Positions 43,515 through 52,630 of a DNA stretch of 64,000 bases are shown here, one piece after another. The first letter of the stretch is position 1, and every line of letters starts with the position of its first letter. A program made the translations under genes and the position numbers. A model generated the notes under the pieces. The model did no database searches, was not told the DNA's origin, and saw only the letters and a program-made list of their open reading frames with translations. This stretch comes from Siccirubricoccus phaeus. GTDB taxonomy: Bacteria > Pseudomonadota > Alphaproteobacteria > Acetobacterales > Acetobacteraceae. The stretch spans positions 62,001 through 126,000 of the forward strand of contig NZ_SRXO01000001.1 in the NCBI RefSeq assembly GCF_008360935.1, written 5' to 3'.

Positions 43515-44846
43515 TCACTCCGCCGCCTTCGCCGGCGCCGCCGCTGCTTCCATCGCCCGTCGCAGCCGCACCGCCTCCGCCGCCTCGTCCAGCGCCACAT
43601 CGGCGTAGGAGAGGATGGCCCCTGCCTTCACCGCCCGCTTCAGCGTCACGCCATGCGCCAGCCCGATGGGCAGCGCGCCCAGCGCCAGGGACCGCGCGGC
43701 GGGGATGCATTTGCCCCACACCATGGCCCCGCCCTCGCCGTCCAGCACCTCGCCCGGCGCCAGGTCCCGCTTCGCCGTCGCCGCCACGTCGCCGCGCCAG
43801 CTCTCGGCGCAGCCCGTCGGCTCCTGCCGCAGCGCCGCGCTGGCCACGGAAATCCCCAGCTCCAGCCCGATGAAGTGGTAGGGCCGCCACAGCGCGGCAT
43901 AGCGGCCGGAGGGATCGGTCGCGACGCCGTATTCGGCGAAGCAGCGGCGGACGTAGTCGGTCTCGCCCTCGAACACCGCATAGACGCCCCAGCGCAGGTC
44001 GCCGACCACCGGCCTGCCGTCCCGCTCCAGCGAGGAGATCACCTCCACCCTTCCCGTGCTGCCGGCGAACACCCGCGGCAGGTCCTGCACCCCGCAGGGT
44101 GGGAAGGCCAGCCCGTCCTCCGGCGGCGCCAGCCCCGTGGCATTGGCGATCGCCGCCATCTCGATCGCCGATTTCGTGCCGTCGAGGAAGGAGTTGAACA
44201 TCTGCGGGTTCATCCCGCCGAGCCGCGCCTGCTCCTCCGTCAGCCCGTAATGGCCCCAGACGGTGGCCGGCGTGCTGGCATGGTATTCCGGCAGGTACTT
44301 GGTGCCCTTGCCGGCCGCGACCACGGTGAAGCCCTCGGCCCGCAGCGTATCCACCATCTCGCAGACCAGGGCCGGCTGGTCGCCATAGGCCATGGAATAC
44401 ACCACGCCGGCGGCGCGCGCCTTCTCCGCCAGCAGCGGCCCGGCCAGCACATCCGCCTCCACATTCACCATGACGATGTGCTTGCCGGCCGCGATCGCCG
44501 TCAGCGCATGGCGGAGGCCGGCGGCGGGATGGCCGGTGCACTCCACCACCACCTCGATGCGCGGGTCGAGGATCAGCGCAGCGCTGTCCTCCGTCAGCCA
44601 GGTGCCGCGGGCGGTGAAGGCGGCGTCCAGGCTGGCGGCGCCGTAGCGTTCCGCCGGCCAGCCCACGCGTTCCAGCGCCGCCCGGGCGCGGGGCAAAGCG
44701 AGGTCGGCGATGCACGCCACGTGCAGCCCCGGGCTGCGCGCCGCCATGGCCAGGAACATGGAGCCGAATTTGCCGGCGCCGATGACGCCGACGGTCACGG
44801 GCCGCCCTGCCGCCGCGCGGGCGGCCAGCATCCGATGCAGGTTCAT
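43515..44846 (-). CDS. COG4091-type homoserine-dehydrogenase-like protein with C-terminal SAF domain
   Basis: This 443-residue protein has an N-terminal NAD(P)-binding fold (VTVGVIGAGKFGSMFLAMAAR), the dehydrogenase middle (VVVECTGHPAAGLRHALTAI, VNVEADVLAGPLLAEKARAAG, KYLPEYHASTPATVWGHYG) and a C-terminal SAF-like segment (AATAKRDLAPGEVLDGEGG, AGAILSYADVALDEAAEAVRLRR). Such proteins are sometimes misnamed FlgA because of the SAF fold. They occur in sugar-acid or polyol catabolism, with undefined chemistry. The ATG at 44846 has GGAGGAAC four bases before it. It is divergent from an LtnD-like dehydrogenase, a pairing that suggests a threonate-like substrate. Confidence 0.88.
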   Translation of the reverse strand: MNLHRMLAARAAAGRPVTVGVIGAGKFGSMFLAMAARSPGLHVACIADLALPRARAALERVGWPAERYGAASLDAAFTARGTWLTEDSAALILDPRIEVVVECTGHPAAGLRHALTAIAAGKHIVMVNVEADVLAGPLLAEKARAAGVVYSMAYGDQPALVCEMVDTLRAEGFTVVAAGKGTKYLPEYHASTPATVWGHYGLTEEQARLGGMNPQMFNSFLDGTKSAIEMAAIANATGLAPPEDGLAFPPCGVQDLPRVFAGSTGRVEVISSLERDGRPVVGDLRWGVYAVFEGETDYVRRCFAEYGVATDPSGRYAALWRPYHFIGLELGISVASAALRQEPTGCAESWRGDVAATAKRDLAPGEVLDGEGGAMVWGKCIPAARSLALGALPIGLAHGVTLKRAVKAGAILSYADVALDEAAEAVRLRRAMEAAAAPAKAAE

Positions 44847-45068
44847 GGATGTTCCTCCTGACCGCAGCATAGCCGGGCGGCACCGGCCGCGTCGCCCCTC
44901 GCGCAGGGGCGGGGGTGTTGTGCCCCCTTCCGCGCCCTCCGTGGCGAGGGCCGGGTCCCCTCCGGCGCAGCGCAGGCGGGTTGCGCGTTCCCTCCGGCCA
45001 TTGCGGGAGGGGCCTTGCATCCTCTCCCGCCTGCCGCGGGGCAGGGCACCGCATCCCTCCCCCGCCTC

Positions 45069-45151
45069 GCGGGGGAGGGTTAGGGTGGGGGTGCATGCGC
45101 CACGCGGCGGCGGCAGGGCAGGGGGCCACCCCCACCCCGGCCCTCCCCCGC
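45069..45151. repeat. CCTCCCCC-type inverted repeat upstream of the LtnD-like gene
   Basis: GCGGGGGAGGGTTAGGGTGGGGGTG (45069-45093, 22 of 25 matching) is inverted at 45127-45151, with a further CCGCAGGGCGGGGGAGGG. The element's right end GGGGGAGGGAGC is also the ribosome-binding site of the following gene. Confidence 0.8.
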
Positions 45152-45173
45152 AGGGCGGGGGAGGGAGCATCGG

Positions 45174-46067
45174 ATGCAGGTCGCGGTCATCGGTCTCGGC
45201 AGCATGGGCATGGGCGCCGCCCTGAACCTGGTGAAGGCGGAGGGCCTCTCCGTCGCCGGTGTGGATCTGCGCGATGCCGCCCGCGCCGAATTCGCCGCCG
45301 CCGGCGGCCTGCCCGCCGCCAGCGGGGCGGAGCTGCCGCCCGGCGCCGAGGCCGTCCTCGTGCTGGTGGTGAACGCCGCCCAGGCGCGGGAGGCGCTGTT
45401 CGGCCCGCTCGGCGCCGCGCCGCGCCTCGCCCCCGGCGCGGTGCTCATCGTCTCCTCCACCATGTCCCCGGCCGATGCCCGCGCCCTGGCGGCGGAAGCG
45501 GAAGCCCGGCAATTCCTCTACCTCGACGCCCCCGTCTCCGGCGGCGCCGCCGGCGCCCGGGCCGGGGCGATGACCGTCATGGCCGCCGGCAGCGCCGCCG
45601 CCAAGGCGAAGGCCGCGCCCGTCCTGCAGGCGATCGCGAAGAAGGTCTGGGACCTCGGCGAGGAGCCCGGCCTCGGCGCCACCATGAAGGTGGTGCACCA
45701 GCTCCTCGCCGGCGTGCACATCGCCGCGGCGGCGGAGGCCATGGCGCTCGGCATCAAGGCCGGCCTCGACCCGGAGACGCTCTACGGCGTCGTCACCGGC
45801 GCCGCCGGCAATTCCTGGATGTTCGAGAACCGCATGCGCCATGTGCTGAACGGCGACGAGACGCCGCGCTCGGCCGTCGACATCTTCGTCAAGGATCTCG
45901 GCCTGGTGACGGAGCTGGCGCGGGCAGAGGGCTTCCCGGCGCTGCTCGCCGCCCAGGCGCAGCAGCTCTTCACCGCGGCCAGCGCGCTGGGCCATGGCGG
46001 CAAGGATGATGGCTTCGTCATCCGCGCCTATCAGGCGCTGAGCGGCATCAGGCTGCCGAAGGATTAG
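45174..46067 (+). CDS. ltnD: NAD(P)-dependent beta-hydroxyacid dehydrogenase, L-threonate dehydrogenase-like
   Basis: This 297-residue 3-hydroxyisobutyrate-dehydrogenase-family enzyme has cofactor loop VAVIGLGSMGMGAALNLVKA, the substrate motif LDAPVSGGAAGARAGAMTVMAAG and the catalytic lysine in GATMKVVHQLLAGVHIAAAAEAMALG. That last segment resembles LtnD-type enzymes, which oxidise L-threonate to 2-oxo-tetronate. No OtnK/OtnC/OtnI genes are visible, so the pathway assignment is tentative. The ribosome-binding site lies in a palindromic repeat. It is divergent from the COG4091 gene. Confidence 0.82.
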   Translation: MQVAVIGLGSMGMGAALNLVKAEGLSVAGVDLRDAARAEFAAAGGLPAASGAELPPGAEAVLVLVVNAAQAREALFGPLGAAPRLAPGAVLIVSSTMSPADARALAAEAEARQFLYLDAPVSGGAAGARAGAMTVMAAGSAAAKAKAAPVLQAIAKKVWDLGEEPGLGATMKVVHQLLAGVHIAAAAEAMALGIKAGLDPETLYGVVTGAAGNSWMFENRMRHVLNGDETPRSAVDIFVKDLGLVTELARAEGFPALLAAQAQQLFTAASALGHGGKDDGFVIRAYQALSGIRLPKD

Positions 46068-46124
46068 GGCCGGCCTGCCGGCGGGCAGCGCCGCCTTGCC
46101 CACCGTGAACAAATGACGCACATT

Positions 46125-46153
46125 AACCCTTGCGCAAGGGTTCGGTTTTGTTC
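46125..46153 (+). promoter_or_regulatory. 18-bp perfect palindrome and GTTC-N6-GTTC repeat
   Basis: AACCCTTGC/GCAAGGGTT (46125-46142) is a perfect palindrome. It overlaps GTTC-GGTTTT-GTTC (46140-46153), which resembles the alphaproteobacterial LexA box GTTC-N7-GTTC but with one base less between the half-sites. Both precede a 59-codon ORF by 10-20 nt. Confidence 0.5.
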
Positions 46154-46163
46154 TAGTCGGGGC

Positions 46164-46379
<216 letters not shown>

Positions 46380-46754
46380 CGGATGGCTGGCGGTGCGGCG
46401 GCCGCCGGGCCAGCGGCGGCGGCCGCCTTGCCGGGTGGCCGGTCCGGGTACGCGGCCGCGTGGCGCCGATGCATGCCCGCGGGCTGCGTTGCGCCGCCGC
46501 CGGACGGGTGCCGTGGCGGGAGGCTGCCGCCGTCGCGCGCCCCGCGGCGGGATGTTCAGGAACGCCCCGGTGCCCGGGCGATGATCCGTCCTGCGGCCGG
46601 GCGGATCGCCGGGCCGGGGGTGCCGGGGCGCCGCCTGGCTGCGGCGCGGCGGCGTGTGATTTGGCCGCCACTTTAACCTCCCTTTCACCCCAACCCGTCA
46701 GACTTGCGGGTGGTCCCGGACGACCTGGGACCGTGCATCGGAGGAAAACCCGAT

Positions 46755-47585
46755 ATGCCCTTGAACTCGGTCAACACGAATATCGGCGCCAAGGTGGCGC
46801 TGCAGTCGCTCAACCGCACGACCACCGAATTGGAAGCCACGCAGAAGCGCATCTCCACCGGCTACCGCGTGGCCGATGCGCAGGATGACGGCGCGGCCTT
46901 CGCGGTGGCGGAGCGCGTCCGCGGCGACATCGCCGGCACCATCTCGGCGAATGAACAGCTCGGCGGCGCGAAAGGCCTGCTCGACGTCACCAACGCGGCG
47001 CTCGAGAACGTCTCCACCTCGCTGCAATCGCTGAAGACGCTGACGGTGAAGCTCGCCGACGGCACCCTCACTGATGAGCAGCGCACGCAGTATCAGGCCT
47101 CGGTGAAGGAAATCACCAACAACATCAAATCCTTCATCAACGATGCCAACTATAACGGCATGAATGTCGCGGACGGCACCAATGCGGCGGTCGATGTCAT
47201 CACCAATGCCGAGGGCGACCGCTACACCATCACCGGCTTCGACGGGCTGACCAGCATCTTCAACGCCATCTCGACCTTCAATACCTACACCGCGGGCAGC
47301 GCCGCGGCGGCGCTGACGACGACCGGCGTGCTGACCAGCACGATCGCCACGACGCTGACGCAGCTCAACAATTTCGGCAGCTACTCCAACTACATCACCA
47401 CCAAGATCGACTACAACAAGGCGAAGATCGACGCCCAGGAAGGCGGCCTCGGCGCCCTGGTGGACGCCGACCTGGCGAAGGAATCGGCGAAGCTGCAGGC
47501 GCTGCAGATCCGCCAGCAGCTCGGCACCCAGGCGCTGAGCATCGCCAACCAGGCGCCGCAGACCCTGTTGAACCTGTTCCGCTAG
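46755..47585 (+). CDS. Flagellin
   Basis: This 276-residue flagellar filament subunit is short for the family and consists mainly of the D0/D1 coiled-coil domains. The N-terminus is PLNSVNTNIGAKVALQSLNR, then RISTGYRVADAQDDGAAFAVA; the C-terminus is LQIRQQLGTQALSIANQAPQ and LLNLFR. The central Thr/Ser-rich stretch (TYTAGSAAAALTTTGVLTST, around residues 176-197) would be surface-exposed and suits O-glycosylation. There are no cysteines. GGAGGAAAA precedes the ATG. The TAG stop starts an R4 repeat. flaF, a TPR-methyltransferase and a GT41 enzyme follow. Confidence 0.96.
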   Translation: MPLNSVNTNIGAKVALQSLNRTTTELEATQKRISTGYRVADAQDDGAAFAVAERVRGDIAGTISANEQLGGAKGLLDVTNAALENVSTSLQSLKTLTVKLADGTLTDEQRTQYQASVKEITNNIKSFINDANYNGMNVADGTNAAVDVITNAEGDRYTITGFDGLTSIFNAISTFNTYTAGSAAAALTTTGVLTSTIATTLTQLNNFGSYSNYITTKIDYNKAKIDAQEGGLGALVDADLAKESAKLQALQIRQQLGTQALSIANQAPQTLLNLFR

Positions 47586-47695
47586 AGCGGGCCCGGTTGA
47601 GCCTCGCTCACCCGTCCCGCTCCGGCTCATCGTTGGGTCGCGTGACTCACGGTTCCGGTCGAATCGACCGCAGCCGATCACGCTCCAGGCAGGCC
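47584..47695. repeat. R4 palindromic element after flagellin
   Basis: The element opens AGAGCGGGCCCGG from inside the flagellin TAG and closes CCGATCACGCTCC. It parallels 5935-6037. It lies in the 257-bp flagellin-flaF gap and could separate their transcript levels. Confidence 0.75.
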
Positions 47696-47842
47696 GCGCG
47701 ACGGGCAGCGCCGCAGGCGTCCCGGCCACGGCAGCAGGCGAGGTCGGCAGGAGGCCGGCCGGTGCCCCGCCCCGCAAGGCTCCCGATCCCCGGTCGAGCC
47801 GCCGGCGGCAGGGATACCGAACCCCAGGAAGGACCGCACCGC

Positions 47843-48226
47843 ATGTCCAATGTCATCGACACCTCCGCCTTCTTCGGCGCCGTCACTTCCGCCCAGCCCG
47901 GTTCCTCGGGCGCCGCCGCCTATCGCCGCCGCCTCTCCTCCAAGCAGATGGAGGCCGAGGTCTTCGCCCGCGCCACCCGCTCGATCCGCGAGCTGGAAGC
48001 GGGCCCCGGCCCGCTCGCCCGCGCCCGCGCCGCCGCCGACAATCGCCGCCTCTGGACCGCCGTCCACCGCGCCGTGCTGGATCCCACCAACTCCCTGCCG
48101 CCGGAGCTGCGCGCCCAGATCGCCAGCGTCGCCCTGGTGGTGATCCGGGAATGCGAGGGCGAGGCGCCGGACTTCGCCTTCATCGCCGAGATGAACGACC
48201 ATTTCGCCGCGGCCCTCTGGCGCTGA
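47843..48226 (+). CDS. flaF: Flagellar biosynthesis regulator FlaF
   Basis: This 127-residue cytosolic protein in alphaproteobacteria binds flagellin and is needed for its secretion, opposing the mRNA regulator FlbT. Motifs are GAAAYRRRLSSKQMEAEVFARATR, RRLWTAVHRAVLDPTNSLPPELRAQIASVALVV (the conserved LW..v..dl.d..N.Lp..lr..i..i pattern) and IAEMNDHFAAALW. The ATG follows AGGAAGGA. The usual neighbour flbT is missing; instead a methyltransferase begins 9 nt after the stop. Confidence 0.93.
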   Translation: MSNVIDTSAFFGAVTSAQPGSSGAAAYRRRLSSKQMEAEVFARATRSIRELEAGPGPLARARAAADNRRLWTAVHRAVLDPTNSLPPELRAQIASVALVVIRECEGEAPDFAFIAEMNDHFAAALWR

Positions 48227-48234
48227 GCCCCGCC

Positions 48235-49734
48235 ATGCCGAGCGACAGCCTCACCCCGGAGCCCATGCCCGAACCCTTGGCCGGCCGCCTCGCCGGCCGC
48301 GCCCGCACCCTGCTCCGCCAGCGCCGCCCGGAAGAGGCGCTGCCGCTGCTGGACCGGCTGGAACGCCTGCCGGGCGAGGAAGCCGGCGCCGCCCTGCTGC
48401 GGGCCGAGGCGCTGCTCGGCCTGCGCCGTGCCGTGGCGGCGGAGCAGGCGGCGGACACCGCCCTCGCCTTGCTGGCCGGGCCGGCGCCGCCCGCCACCCC
48501 GCCCGCCACCCCGCCCGCCGCCGCCGCGCCCGCCCTGCTGCTCCGCGCCCATGCCCGCCAGGCCTGCGGCCGGCTGGACCAGGCGATCGACGATGCCGCC
48601 GCGGCGGTGATGGCGGTGCCGGCCGATCCCGGCGCCAAGCTCGCCCTCGGCAATATCCTCGCCGAGCGCGGCCGCTTCGACGAGGCGATCTTCTTCCTCG
48701 GCGCGGCCTTCCAGGCGCGGCCGGAGGACCCGCTGGTGCAGCTCCGCCTCGGCCATGCCTTCATGCTGGCGAAGCGGCATGAGGCGGCGGCGGAACTGCT
48801 CGGCCATTGCGTCGCCCGTCACCCGGATCTGCCGGGCGCGGCCGCGCTGGAGGCGCAGAACCGCCTGGTCGCCGGCGACCCGCCCGGCGCCATCGCCCTG
48901 GCCCGCGCGGCGCTCGCCCGCGGCCTTTCGGAAGCCGCGCTGCACAGCGTCCTCGCCCATGCGCTGATCGCCGAGGCGGATACCGCGGGCGCCGCCCGCC
49001 ACCTGCAGGCCGCCGCCCGGCTGGCGCCGGAGAATCCCTACCTCGCCCATCTCGCCGCCGCCCTGGGCGGGGAGGCGGCGGTGGTGCCGGAACGCGCCGC
49101 GGACGCCTATATCCGCACCCTCTTCGACGGCTACGCCCCGCGCTTCGAGGCCTCGCTGATCGAGCTGGGCTACCGCGTGCCGGGGCTGATGCGGCGGCAG
49201 GTGGAAAGGCTGCTGCCGGCGGTGGCGGCAGGCACCGCTCGGCTCGGCCCGGCGCTTGATCTCGGCTGCGGCACCGGGCTGGTCGGCGCCGCCCTCTGCG
49301 ACCTGATCGGGGAGGCGCTGACCGGCGTGGACCTCTCCCGCCGCATGCTGGACGAAGCCGCCGCCAAGGGCGTCTACAGCAGGCTGGAGGAGGCGGAGCT
49401 GGGTGCCGCCCTGGCCCGGCCCCGGCCGCCCCAGGCGCTGATCACCGCCGCCGATGTCCTCTGCTATTTCGGCAGCCTGGAGAGGCTGCTCGCCGCCTGC
49501 CGCGCCTGCCTCGCCCCGGACGGGCTGCTGCTGTTCAACGTGGAGGCGGCGCCGCCCGGCGCGCAATGGCAGCTCGGGCAGAATGGTCGCTTCCGCCACG
49601 CCCCGGACTACCTCGCCGCTGCCCTGGCCACTGCCGGGCTGGAGGTGGTGGAATGGCAGGAAGAAGCGCTGCGGCGCGAGGCGGATGGGGTGGTGGAAGG
49701 TCTGCTGGTGGCGGCCCGTGTCGCTCGCCATTGA
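48235..49734 (+). CDS. TPR-repeat protein with C-terminal SAM-dependent methyltransferase
   Basis: It encodes 499 residues. Residues about 15-290 form TPR-like helical hairpins (RQRRPEEALPLLDRLERL, LGNILAERGRFDEAIFFLGA, LRLGHAFMLAKRHEAAAELL). The C-terminal methyltransferase (about 300-499) has GPALDLGCGTGLVGAALCD (motif I), LTGVDLSRRMLDEAAAKGVY and ADVLCYFGSLERLLAACRACL. TPR-methyltransferase fusions of this layout act on proteins or nascent glycans; linkage to flagellin and a GT41 gene suggests methylation of flagellin or its sugar. The start is 9 nt after flaF, and the stop overlaps the next gene's start region by 17 nt, so all three are one operon. Confidence 0.88.
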   Translation: MPSDSLTPEPMPEPLAGRLAGRARTLLRQRRPEEALPLLDRLERLPGEEAGAALLRAEALLGLRRAVAAEQAADTALALLAGPAPPATPPATPPAAAAPALLLRAHARQACGRLDQAIDDAAAAVMAVPADPGAKLALGNILAERGRFDEAIFFLGAAFQARPEDPLVQLRLGHAFMLAKRHEAAAELLGHCVARHPDLPGAAALEAQNRLVAGDPPGAIALARAALARGLSEAALHSVLAHALIAEADTAGAARHLQAAARLAPENPYLAHLAAALGGEAAVVPERAADAYIRTLFDGYAPRFEASLIELGYRVPGLMRRQVERLLPAVAAGTARLGPALDLGCGTGLVGAALCDLIGEALTGVDLSRRMLDEAAAKGVYSRLEEAELGAALARPRPPQALITAADVLCYFGSLERLLAACRACLAPDGLLLFNVEAAPPGAQWQLGQNGRFRHAPDYLAAALATAGLEVVEWQEEALRREADGVVEGLLVAARVARH

Positions 49735-52360
49735 GGCCGGCGCCGCCGAGGCCCTGAGGGTGGGCGTGGCCGCGGGCAGTGTCACCGAGGCTGATGCCGT
49801 CGAAGCCGGCGCTATGGCGGCGGGCATGGCTGCGACCGGTGTCACCGGGGCTGATGCCGCCGAGGCCGGTGCCCTGAGGGCGGGCGTGGCCGCGGCCAGT
49901 GTCGCCGGGACTGGCACCGCCGAGGCCGGCATCGCGGGGCCTGGCGCCGATGGCCCCGCCGGGCGGCTGGGGTCGCGCGCCGGGCTATCCCGGCTTCTGC
50001 CAGGTTCCGCCCAGCCCGTGGCAGGGTCCGGCCCCGCCACGGGCCGGGCAGCCGATGACCCGAAGGCGGCCGAGGCGCCGCGCTACCGCGCCGCCCTGCT
50101 CGCCCTGGCGCGCGGCACGCCCGAAGCCGCCCTGCCGCTGCTGGAAGCCGCCGAGGCGGCCGGGGAGGGGGGCGGCTATGCCGCGCTCAACCGCGGCCTG
50201 GCGCTGATGCAGCTCGGCCGGCTGGGCGAGGCCGCCGCCGCGCTGGAACGCGCCGCCACCGCCCTGCCGGGCCATCCGGAGCCGCTCTTCCGCCTCGGCA
50301 CCATCGCCGGGCTGCGCGGCGAGACGGGCCGGGCGGAGGCGCTCTTCCTCGCCACGCTGAGCCGCGACCCGGCCCATGTCACCGCCCTCGCCGCCCTGGC
50401 GGCGCTGGAGGAAGCGGGCGGGCGCCATGGCGCCGCCGCCGGGCTGATCGCCCGGGCCCGCCAGGCCGATCCGGCGGAGCCGGAGCTGGAGCTTGCCGCC
50501 GCCCGCATCGCCCTGGCGCTCGGCCAGGCGGAGGCGGCCGCTGCCGGCGCCGCCGCCGTGCTGGCCCAGCGCCCCGCCCATGCCGTCGCCGCCCGCCTTT
50601 ATGCGGAGGCGCTGCTGGCCCGCCTGCCGATGGAGGCAGCGCTGGCCGAGATCGCGGCGCGCGCCGCCGCCGACCCTTTCGCCGCCGGCTGGCCGCTCGC
50701 TGCCGCGAGGCTGCACGGCCTGGCTGGCCAGCCGGCCGCTGCCCTGGCCGAGTTGCAGACGGCGGAACTGCTGGCGCCGGACCAGCCGGAGATCCTCGCC
50801 CTGCTCGGCGGCGCCTTGGCCGAGGTGGGACGGCGACAGGAAGCGGAGCCGATGCTGCGCGCCGCCATCGCCGCCCGTCCCACCGATGCCGAGCTGCGCA
50901 ACCGCCTGGCGACGCTCTATTGGCGGGACGGGAAGAGCGCCCGGATGCTGCGCGTGCTGGAGGACGCCGTCAGCGAATTCGGCCCTCAGCCCGCCCTGAT
51001 GATGAACCGCGCCCTGGCGCTGAACGCCGTCGGCCGGCAGGAGGAGGCGCTGGCCTCCGCCGACGCGGCGGTGCCGGAGGGCGGGGTGCTGGCGCTGGTC
51101 AACCGCATCGCCGTGCTGCCCTACCATCCGCGGGAAGGGCATGCCGCGTCGCTGCTGGCGTGTGGCCGGGCGATTGCGGCGAAGCTCGGCGGCCCAGCCC
51201 CCTTGGCCGCCCCCAGGGCCGCCCCCTTGGCGACGCCGCGCCCGGCGCGGAACCGCGACCCGGGCCGGCGGCTGCGTGTCGGGCTGCTCTCCGGCGGCTT
51301 CGGCCGGCATCCGGTGGGGTGGCTGACCATCGGCGGGGTGGAGAACCTGCCGCCCGAGGAATTCGCCCTTTACGGCTACGCGCTGAAGCCGCGGGAGGAC
51401 ATGCTCTCCGCCCGCTTCCGCGCCTGCTGCGCCGGCTGGCGGGATGTGCAGCATGCCGGCGATGCCGAGATCGCCGCCACCATCGCCGCCGATGCCATCG
51501 ACATCCTGATCGATCTCGGCGGCTATGGCGAAAGCGGCCGCATCTTCGTGCTGAACCACCGTCCCGCGCCGGTGCAGGTGAAATGGGTGGGGGCGCAATT
51601 CTCCACCACCGGCCTGCCCTGCGTCGATTGGATGCTGACCGATCGCTGGGAGACGCCGGAAGGCTTCGAGCGCTTCTACTCCGAACGGTTGCTCCGCCTG
51701 CCGGATGGCTATGTCTGCTACGCCCCGCCGCCCTATGCGCCGGCGGTGACGCCCTTGCCGGCAGCCAGCGGGCAGGGGGTGACCTTCGGCTGCTTCAACA
51801 ACCTGGCCAAGGTGACGCCGGCGGTGCTGCGCTGCTGGGCGCGCATCCTGGCGGCGCTGCCGGAGGCGCGGCTGGAATTGCGCACCCATGTGCTGGGCGA
51901 TGCCGCGGCGCGGGAGGCGCTGTTCGCCCGCATGGCGGAAGCCGGGCTGCCGCCGGACCGCGTGCGGGCGGCGGGCGGCGTGCCGCATCGCGAGCTGCTC
52001 GCCGCCTATGGCGGCATCGACATCGCCCTGGACCCTTTCCCCTATACCGGCGGGCTGACGGCCTGCGAGGCGCTGTGGATGGGCGTGCCGGTGCTGACCC
52101 TGGTGGGGGACAGCTTCGCCGGCCGGCATGCCTTCAGCCACCTCTCCAATATCGGCCTGGAAGGCTGGGCGGCCTTTTCCGAGGAGGACTACGTGGCCCT
52201 GGCCATCGCCCGGGCGCGGGATGTGGCGGCGCTGGCGGCCCTGCGGGCGGGGCTGCGGGGGAAGGTGGCGGCCTCGCCGCTGGCGGATGCGCCGCGCTTC
52301 GGGCGCAGCCTGGGGCAGGGGCTGCGACGGGCCTGGGGAGAGTATTGCGCAAAGGGGTGA
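49718..52360 (+). CDS. TPR / GT41 (FlmG/SPINDLY-like) glycosyltransferase, flagellin-linked
   Basis: It encodes 880 residues from a GTG (49718) overlapping the previous gene by 17 nt; an ATG at 49814 is an alternative. Residues about 6-80 are a roughly 20-residue repeat (AEAGALRAGVAAASVAGTGT type). About 120-490 are TPR-like. The rest is GT41: LRVGLLSGGFGRHPVGWLT (conserved His), IDLGGYGESGR, KWVGAQFSTTGLPCVDWMLTD, FGCFNNLAKVTPAVLRCWARIL and LDPFPYTGGLTACEALWMG. Caulobacter FlmG, also TPR plus GT41, glycosylates flagellin; gene order here supports the same job. It is clearly diverged from the two GT41 genes at 17.2-21.5 kb. Confidence 0.88.
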   Translation: MSLAIEAGAAEALRVGVAAGSVTEADAVEAGAMAAGMAATGVTGADAAEAGALRAGVAAASVAGTGTAEAGIAGPGADGPAGRLGSRAGLSRLLPGSAQPVAGSGPATGRAADDPKAAEAPRYRAALLALARGTPEAALPLLEAAEAAGEGGGYAALNRGLALMQLGRLGEAAAALERAATALPGHPEPLFRLGTIAGLRGETGRAEALFLATLSRDPAHVTALAALAALEEAGGRHGAAAGLIARARQADPAEPELELAAARIALALGQAEAAAAGAAAVLAQRPAHAVAARLYAEALLARLPMEAALAEIAARAAADPFAAGWPLAAARLHGLAGQPAAALAELQTAELLAPDQPEILALLGGALAEVGRRQEAEPMLRAAIAARPTDAELRNRLATLYWRDGKSARMLRVLEDAVSEFGPQPALMMNRALALNAVGRQEEALASADAAVPEGGVLALVNRIAVLPYHPREGHAASLLACGRAIAAKLGGPAPLAAPRAAPLATPRPARNRDPGRRLRVGLLSGGFGRHPVGWLTIGGVENLPPEEFALYGYALKPREDMLSARFRACCAGWRDVQHAGDAEIAATIAADAIDILIDLGGYGESGRIFVLNHRPAPVQVKWVGAQFSTTGLPCVDWMLTDRWETPEGFERFYSERLLRLPDGYVCYAPPPYAPAVTPLPAASGQGVTFGCFNNLAKVTPAVLRCWARILAALPEARLELRTHVLGDAAAREALFARMAEAGLPPDRVRAAGGVPHRELLAAYGGIDIALDPFPYTGGLTACEALWMGVPVLTLVGDSFAGRHAFSHLSNIGLEGWAAFSEEDYVALAIARARDVAALAALRAGLRGKVAASPLADAPRFGRSLGQGLRRAWGEYCAKG
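49740..49935 (+). repeat. 60-bp tandem repeats in the N-terminal coding region of the GT41 gene
   Basis: Three imperfect units of about 60 bp, each around GCCGAGGCCGGTGCCCTGAG and GGTGTCACCGGGGCTGATGCC, encode 20-residue Ala/Gly/Val repeats, followed by a partial unit. The frame is preserved. Confidence 0.8.
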
Positions 52361-52530
52361 TCGGGACTCGGCGCCGTTGGCGCAGTACCGCCAACCCCAC
52401 CAGGGCACTGCCGTCGGACACGCCCCGCCGGGACCCCGCTAAGTCGGCCGGTTCAAAGACTCGGGCCGGGGCCAGGTCCTGGCCCCGGCGAGGTTGGCGG
52501 CACCGCCGCCAAGGAGGCAGCGCCCTCTGC
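52361..52530. repeat. R2 intergenic repeat after the flagellin-linked GT41 gene
   Basis: Contains GTTGGCG-CAGTACCGCCAAC, GGGACCCCGCTAAGTCGGCCGG, ACTCGGGCCGGGGCCAGGTCCTGGCCCCGG and GGTTGGCGGCACCGCCGCCAAGG. It lies between the GT41 gene and the methyltransferase-like gene. Confidence 0.75.
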
Positions 52531-52630
52531 CGGGGGCTGGCGGGCGGAGCCCTCCAAAAATGCCCGGCGCAATGCAACACTCTTCCCGCTCCCGGCCTTC
52601 CCCATCAAAGGCGTGGGAGGAGAAGCCCGG

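Noticed and set aside
46140-46153. A definite LexA box
   Set aside because: The spacing is six bases instead of the consensus seven, so it is kept as a LexA-like candidate and not annotated as a LexA site.
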